Part shown: positions 32,025 to 36,088 of the stretch, piece after piece
How the letters are laid out: the number at the start of each line of letters is the position of its first letter
Position numbering within the stretch: position 1 is the stretch's first letter
Source: Streptomyces sp. BR123
GTDB taxonomy: Bacteria; Actinomycetota; Actinomycetes; Streptomycetales; Streptomycetaceae
Length of the DNA: 36,088 nucleotides
Assembly (NCBI RefSeq): GCF_013401435.1
Contig: NZ_JACBGN010000052.1
Coordinates: 1 to 36,088 of the forward strand
Reading direction: 5' to 3'
Made by a program: the position numbers and the translations under genes
The notes under the pieces: generated by a model
The model's input: only the letters and a program-made list of their open reading frames with translations
Databases searched by the model: none
Told to the model about the DNA's origin: nothing

Positions 32025-33364
32025 GCGTCCGTGGGCGGCCCCGCCGGGTGCTCCGCGCCCCCGCCCCTGCCCCCGTTCACGCGGCCGCCGGCGGCGAGCA
32101 GCGCGATCAGGGCGAGCAGTACGAGCAGGATGAGCGCCAGCAGCAGGATGGTGAGCACCGTCGGGTGGTTCCACAGCGCGAAGACCAGGACCACCACCAG
32201 CATGGCGCCCAGCGTGATCCAGCGGCGGTTGGCCTCCACCCAGGTCCCGGCCCTGCCCGTGTGGATCCGGTGCTTGCCCGCCCACAGGGCGGCGGAGTCC
32301 GCGGTGCGGTCGGAGCCGGCCCGCACCGCCGTCGGCAGCCTGCCGGGGCCGATCAGGTAGGCGCCGAGGGCGACGACGATGCCCAGGGCGATCGTGGTGC
32401 GCAGGCTGACCCGCAGGAAGCGCACGATCGTGTCGAAGATCGCTGCGGCCGCGGCCGGGGACTGCACCTGGGCGGGCAGGTGGTCGAGGTAGTAGCGGCG
32501 GCCGATGACCAGGCCGATGGCCACGATCAGGCAGGCGAACGCCGCGCCCAGCGCCGTCCACGCGAGCGCGCGGCGCCGGTGCCGGGCCAGCAGCACCCCG
32601 CCCGCGCCGAGGAGCACGGTGATGACGGGCAACCAGTTCCCGAGGACGTCCAGCAGGCGTGCGGCATTGCGGATCTTGCCCAGCTCCTCGGAGTGGAACA
32701 GCACCATCTGCTTGTGCACTTCAGGGATCTTGCTCGCCGGGGACAGCCCGGCGTTCACGAGGGCGTCCTTGATCTGCTCCACCAACGTGCCGATGTTCAG
32801 GGTGACCGTCCCGTCGGAGACGCCGACCGCGCCGCGGCCCTGGCCGGTGAGCGCGTGGACGACGGCCGTGTGCGCGACCCGGTTCGCGCCCGTCCAGACG
32901 TCGGCGAACCGGTCGCTCTCCACGAAGCGGGTGGCGACCTTGGTGACGGCCCCGTCGACGGCGGAGTCCACCTGGGGGGCCATCGCGCGCACCGCGTCGG
33001 CGGCCCGGGGCGGCAGGCCCTGCGACTCCAGCCAGTCGGCCACGTCGTCGGTGACCGCCCGGGCGTCGACGCGGACGGCGACGGCCTCGGTGGCCCGTTG
33101 GACCGCGGCGGCCTGGACGGCCTCGTTCTTCGCGAGGGGAGCCATCGTGGCGACGTACCGGTCGGTGTCGAGGACGATGTCGTGCACCCACACGGTGAGC
33201 ACCGAGACGGGCACCAGGATGCAGGTCAGGACGAGGATGACCGCCGAGACCGCGCTCTGGACGATGCGGCCCGCCGGTGATCCGCGCGCCGCGCCGTTCG
33301 CCTCGCGCGCCGCGCTCCCGGAGCGCGGCGGTTGCGGAGCGGGCGGTTCGTTCGGAGAGGACAT
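32018..33364 (-). CDS. Multi-pass membrane protein of unknown function
   Basis: This is a 448-residue protein. A Pro/Ala-rich cytoplasmic N-terminus precedes a membrane helix (about 37-60), then an extracellular domain of about 180 residues with mixed helical character (ADWLESQGLPPRAADAVRAM and similar). Further membrane helices lie near 245-265, 272-292, 316-342, 385-402 and 405-430, with a Gly-rich tail. No catalytic motif is apparent. The ATG at 33364 follows a GGAGAGG-type site close upstream. It lies 81 bases downstream of the deacetylase/glycosyltransferase gene on the same strand and could assist that envelope enzyme, which is inference from position. Confidence 0.75.
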   Translation of the reverse strand: MSSPNEPPAPQPPRSGSAAREANGAARGSPAGRIVQSAVSAVILVLTCILVPVSVLTVWVHDIVLDTDRYVATMAPLAKNEAVQAAAVQRATEAVAVRVDARAVTDDVADWLESQGLPPRAADAVRAMAPQVDSAVDGAVTKVATRFVESDRFADVWTGANRVAHTAVVHALTGQGRGAVGVSDGTVTLNIGTLVEQIKDALVNAGLSPASKIPEVHKQMVLFHSEELGKIRNAARLLDVLGNWLPVITVLLGAGGVLLARHRRRALAWTALGAAFACLIVAIGLVIGRRYYLDHLPAQVQSPAAAAAIFDTIVRFLRVSLRTTIALGIVVALGAYLIGPGRLPTAVRAGSDRTADSAALWAGKHRIHTGRAGTWVEANRRWITLGAMLVVVLVFALWNHPTVLTILLLALILLVLLALIALLAAGGRVNGGRGGGAEHPAGPPTDAG

Positions 33365-33445
33365 GGCAGCTCCAGGGCAGACGGTGCTCTGCCTCCATTG
33401 GCGCCCGGTCGCAGGCGCGCAGCACGCCCGGTGGGTCCGTCCGGG

Positions 33446-35800
33446 TCAGCGGTAAGCGCCGCCCGGCCCGTCCGAGGGCCAGATGTGGTGCTGCGGGGTC
33501 TGCGGGCCGGCGTGCGGGTACGGGTCCCATGCGGGGGCCGTGTCGTAGCCGCCGTCGGGCGCGTACGCGGCGTAGGCCGGATCCGGAGCGGGCAGCGGCC
33601 CGGGCTGCAGGTCGGGCAGGGGGTCGGGCTGCATCCCGGGCTGCGGCCCGGGCACGGCCGTGGCCGGCGGGGTGACCGGGACCTGGAGGCTGCCGTAGCG
33701 CTCCATCCGCTGCCAGCGCAGCCGGGAGCCCGCGACGGCTGTGAAGACGGACTGGATCACGACCAGGTACATGAGCTGGCGGTAGACGAACTGTTGGAGG
33801 GGCAGGCTCCACAGGGGTCCCGGCCGCTCGCCGTCGAGACGGAAGGCGTAGAGGCCCATGAGGACCTGGAGGACCAGGAACGCCGTCCAGAGCCCCACGA
33901 TGCGGACGGGATCGAGGAAGACCAGGCCGTAGACGGCGAACACGTCCACGACCGGAGCGAGCAGCGGCAGCAGGACCTGGAACATCAGCAGGTAGACCAG
34001 ACCGCGGCGGCCCAGCTTGCCGGCCTGCCCCCGCTGGGTGAGGGCCCCGCGGTGCTTCCACATGGCCTGGAGGGTTCCGTAGCACCAGCGGTAGCGCTGC
34101 TTCCATAGGGCACCGAGCGATGCGGGCGCCTCGGTCCAGGCCTTGGCACGCTCTTCGTAGACCACCCGCCAGCCGTCCCGGCACAGCGCCATCGTCAGGT
34201 CGGTGTCCTCGGCCAGGGTGATGTCGCTGACGCCGCCGACACGCAGCAGCGCCTCGCGGCGGAAGGCACCGACGGCGCCGGGCACGGTGGGCATGCACTC
34301 GGCGAGGTCGAACAGGCGCCGGTCGAGGTTGAAGCCGACGACGTACTCGATGTGCTGCCAGCGGCCGAGCAGCCCGCCCCGGTTGACCACCTTGGCATTG
34401 CCGGAGACGGCGCCCACGCGGCGGTTCGCGAAGGGCTGGACGATCATGCGGACGGCGTCCGGTTCGAAGACGGTGTCGCCGTCGACCATGACGAGCAGGT
34501 CGCAGGAGGCTGCGGCGATACCCGTGTTGAGGGCGGCGGGCTTTCCGGCGTTCTGCTGTCGGATGACCCGCACTCCGGGCAGCCGAAGGGCCTCGACGAT
34601 GTCGGCCGTGCCGTCCGTGGAGCCGTCGTCCACGACGATGACCTCGACGGGGTGGTCGGAGGCGAGCAGGGAGCGGACCGCGGCCTCGATGCCGGCGCTC
34701 TCGTTGTAGGCGGGCACGATGACGCTCACCGGCTCGGTGACCGCAGGGCCCCAGGGCTTGCGGCGCATCCGTACGTGCCGCCGGGCGGCGACGAAGACGG
34801 CCACCGCGCGCAGCAGGCTGACCGCCCCCGCGGCCCACAGCAGCCAGGAGAGGCCTTCGAGGATCCAGTCGCTGGTACGGATCGCGGTGATCAGGGCCAG
34901 GCCCTGCCACCGGTCCGTCGTCGCGGCCGGCCGGACCGCCCCGGGCAGGGCGACGGCGTCGCCGACGGTGGCGAACGTCCAGCCGGATGCCTTCAGCCGC
35001 GGCACCAGCTGTTCGAGCGCGGCGACGGTCTGGGCGCGGTCCCCGCCGGCGTCGTGCATCAGCAGGACCTGTCCGCCGGTGTCCTTCGGAGTGGAGTTGG
35101 CGGCGATCCGCTCGGCGCCCGGGCGGCGCCAGTCCTCGCTGTCCAGCGTCGTCAGGACGGTCAGGTAGCCCTCCTGCCCCGCGTGGACGACGGCTTCCCA
35201 GCCGGCGTCTCCGAGTGCCTTGGCAGTGGAGGAGTACGGCGGCCGCAGCAGCGGAGTGGTGACCCCGGTGGCGCCGGCGATGACGAGCTGGGTCTCGCGC
35301 AGCTCCAGGGAGCGCCGCCATGCGGACGCCGCGCCGAGGTCGGTGTGGGTGAAGCTGTGCAGGCCGATCTGGTGGCCTTCGTCGACGATCCGGCGGGCGA
35401 GTCCGGGGTTCTCGGCGACCTTGGTGCCGACGGTGAAGAACGTGGCGCGGACGCCGTTGCGGCGCAGCACGTCGAGGATCCTCGGGGTCCAGACGGGGTC
35501 GGGGCCGTCGTCGAAGGTCAGCGCGATGGTGCGGGGCGCCGGGGTGGCGGCGCGGCCGGACGCCCCCTCGATCACCGGGCCGCCGGAGGCGATCTGCTCC
35601 GGTACGGACGCCGCGGAGACCGGCTCGCGGGCTTCCGCGTCGGGCCGGGAGTCGAACAGGTGCTGGGTGTAGCCCTGGAGGAGCAGTGCGGCCGAGAGGG
35701 TCAGGACGAGGGTGGTGAGCAGTAGCCAGTGGGTGCGCAGGGGGACGTTGCGCACGGTGCTGTGCCTGCCGCGGGCCGGGCGGCGACGATTCTTCGACAA
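33446..35800 (-). CDS. Bifunctional polysaccharide deacetylase / family 2 glycosyltransferase
   Basis: This 784-residue membrane fusion protein has an N-terminal helix (25-42) that anchors an extracellular NodB-type deacetylase (about 90-290). It shows the metal-binding TFDDGPD, HSFTH and RPPYSS motifs. Two central membrane helices lead to a cytoplasmic GT2 domain with PAYNES, VVDDGSTDGT, DGDTVF, LAEDTDLT and the processive-synthase motif QRYRW. Four or more membrane helices follow, then a Pro-rich tail of about 80 residues (PDPLPDLQPGPLPAPDP). The layout joins functions separate in PgaB/PgaC-type systems, so it may make and deacetylate an amino-sugar polymer at the envelope. The start is uncertain: TTG at 35800 has AGGA nine bases upstream and gives a natural basic N-terminus. 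An in-frame start at 36037 would add 79 low-complexity residues. Confidence 0.88.
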   Translation of the reverse strand: MSKNRRRPARGRHSTVRNVPLRTHWLLLTTLVLTLSAALLLQGYTQHLFDSRPDAEAREPVSAASVPEQIASGGPVIEGASGRAATPAPRTIALTFDDGPDPVWTPRILDVLRRNGVRATFFTVGTKVAENPGLARRIVDEGHQIGLHSFTHTDLGAASAWRRSLELRETQLVIAGATGVTTPLLRPPYSSTAKALGDAGWEAVVHAGQEGYLTVLTTLDSEDWRRPGAERIAANSTPKDTGGQVLLMHDAGGDRAQTVAALEQLVPRLKASGWTFATVGDAVALPGAVRPAATTDRWQGLALITAIRTSDWILEGLSWLLWAAGAVSLLRAVAVFVAARRHVRMRRKPWGPAVTEPVSVIVPAYNESAGIEAAVRSLLASDHPVEVIVVDDGSTDGTADIVEALRLPGVRVIRQQNAGKPAALNTGIAAASCDLLVMVDGDTVFEPDAVRMIVQPFANRRVGAVSGNAKVVNRGGLLGRWQHIEYVVGFNLDRRLFDLAECMPTVPGAVGAFRREALLRVGGVSDITLAEDTDLTMALCRDGWRVVYEERAKAWTEAPASLGALWKQRYRWCYGTLQAMWKHRGALTQRGQAGKLGRRGLVYLLMFQVLLPLLAPVVDVFAVYGLVFLDPVRIVGLWTAFLVLQVLMGLYAFRLDGERPGPLWSLPLQQFVYRQLMYLVVIQSVFTAVAGSRLRWQRMERYGSLQVPVTPPATAVPGPQPGMQPDPLPDLQPGPLPAPDPAYAAYAPDGGYDTAPAWDPYPHAGPQTPQHHIWPSDGPGGAYR

Positions 35801-36088
35801 GCGGAGGGTCCTGACTGCTGCGTGGTGGTGCGGTGGCCGGAGGGCGTGCCGCCTGTTCGCCGTGCTGTGCTCAGGGGCGGGTGGTGGGCTTGCCTCCGCC
35901 CCGGCCGGGCGGGTCGGTCCTGCCTCGGCCCTGCCCGCTGCCGGGCGGCGACGGCGCGGCGCTTCCTGGTCCTGTCGTGGCCTTCGTCGGGCTCGGCCCG
36001 GTGCCGGGCGCCCGGTCGTCGGGGGCGGGCGGCGCACTGCTGCGCGCGGCGGACGGTGCGGGGCGCGGGCTTCCGCCGGGGGCGCTGC
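35801..36088 (-). other. Region upstream of the deacetylase/glycosyltransferase gene
   Basis: The open frame continues through here in the same phase as the downstream gene, but it encodes an Arg/Pro-rich low-complexity peptide (RRRPAAGRAEAGPTRPAG and similar) that does not look like conserved protein. I read it as leader or promoter sequence up to the window edge. No clear promoter was identified. Confidence 0.35.

Noticed and set aside
33530..33660. Proline-rich repetitive coding stretch considered as a tandem-repeat or CRISPR-like array
   Set aside because: The repeats are short, irregular and in frame within the glycosyltransferase tail; no regular spacers.
32721..35321. 866-residue open frame on the minus strand
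   Set aside because: It is out of frame with the motif-rich deacetylase/glycosyltransferase and membrane-protein genes and is low-complexity.
35801..36037. In-frame upstream start for the deacetylase/glycosyltransferase
   Set aside because: The extra 79 residues are Arg/Pro-rich and the TTG at 35800 has a better ribosome-binding site and N-terminal topology. It cannot be fully excluded.

Overview
The window reads as chromosomal DNA of a Streptomyces-like actinomycete. It is very GC-rich throughout, with frequent GTG starts, many 4-base ATGA/GTGA overlaps between genes, a complete four-gene 'conservon', MalT-like large LuxR regulators and one rare TTA leucine codon, which is the classic bldA-dependent signature. 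I saw no rRNA, tRNA, CRISPR array, transposase or integrase. The species cannot be named from the sequence alone.

Layout. (1) 53-4476, plus strand: a respiratory/redox group of a VKOR-family thiol oxidoreductase, a flavohemoglobin, cytochrome c oxidase subunit I without its partner subunits, and a small membrane protein. (2) 4588-9248, minus strand: the conservon cvnA-B-C-D (NIT-domain kinase-like sensor, roadblock protein, DUF742 protein, small GTPase) followed by a fifth, unrecognised gene. (3) 9433-11389, minus strand: a NarL-type response regulator and its histidine kinase. (4) 11553-14238, plus strand: a membrane protein of unknown function and a YdbS/YdbT-like pair of PH-domain membrane proteins. 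(5) 14336-16498: an EmrB/QacA-type exporter with a TTA codon, divergent from a 56-aa ribbon-helix-helix repressor and a VOC protein. A 22-bp palindrome covers the repressor's start codon.

(6) 16835-23552, plus strand, is the most interesting part: a compact putative biosynthetic cluster. It holds a FAD amine-oxidase-like protein with degenerate FAD motifs, a protein resembling cucumopine synthase (a Pictet-Spengler-type enzyme), a second intact FAD oxidase paralogue, and a tightly coupled methyltransferase-cupin-aminotransferase trio. The trio has the same three enzyme types as the beta-methyltryptophan cassettes of maremycin (MarI/MarH/MarG) and streptonigrin. A VOC protein ends the run. I infer a pathway that makes a beta-methylated aromatic amino acid, cyclises it with a carbonyl compound, and oxidises the ring. 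No NRPS or PKS is present.

(7) 23711-27598, plus strand: a secreted protein of unknown function, a streptothricin-acetyltransferase-like GNAT, an SDR and an MmyB-type regulator. (8) 27631-28590, minus strand: a single-domain voltage-gated cation channel with an atypical selectivity filter. (9) 28868-31959, plus strand: a MalT-like LuxR regulator and a 65-aa protein, each preceded by a similar inverted repeat. (10) 32018-35800, minus strand: a multi-pass membrane protein and a polysaccharide deacetylase/glycosyltransferase-2 fusion.

Gene starts were chosen by ribosome-binding sites, overlaps and domain content. Functions rest on motifs recognised by eye, not on database searches.
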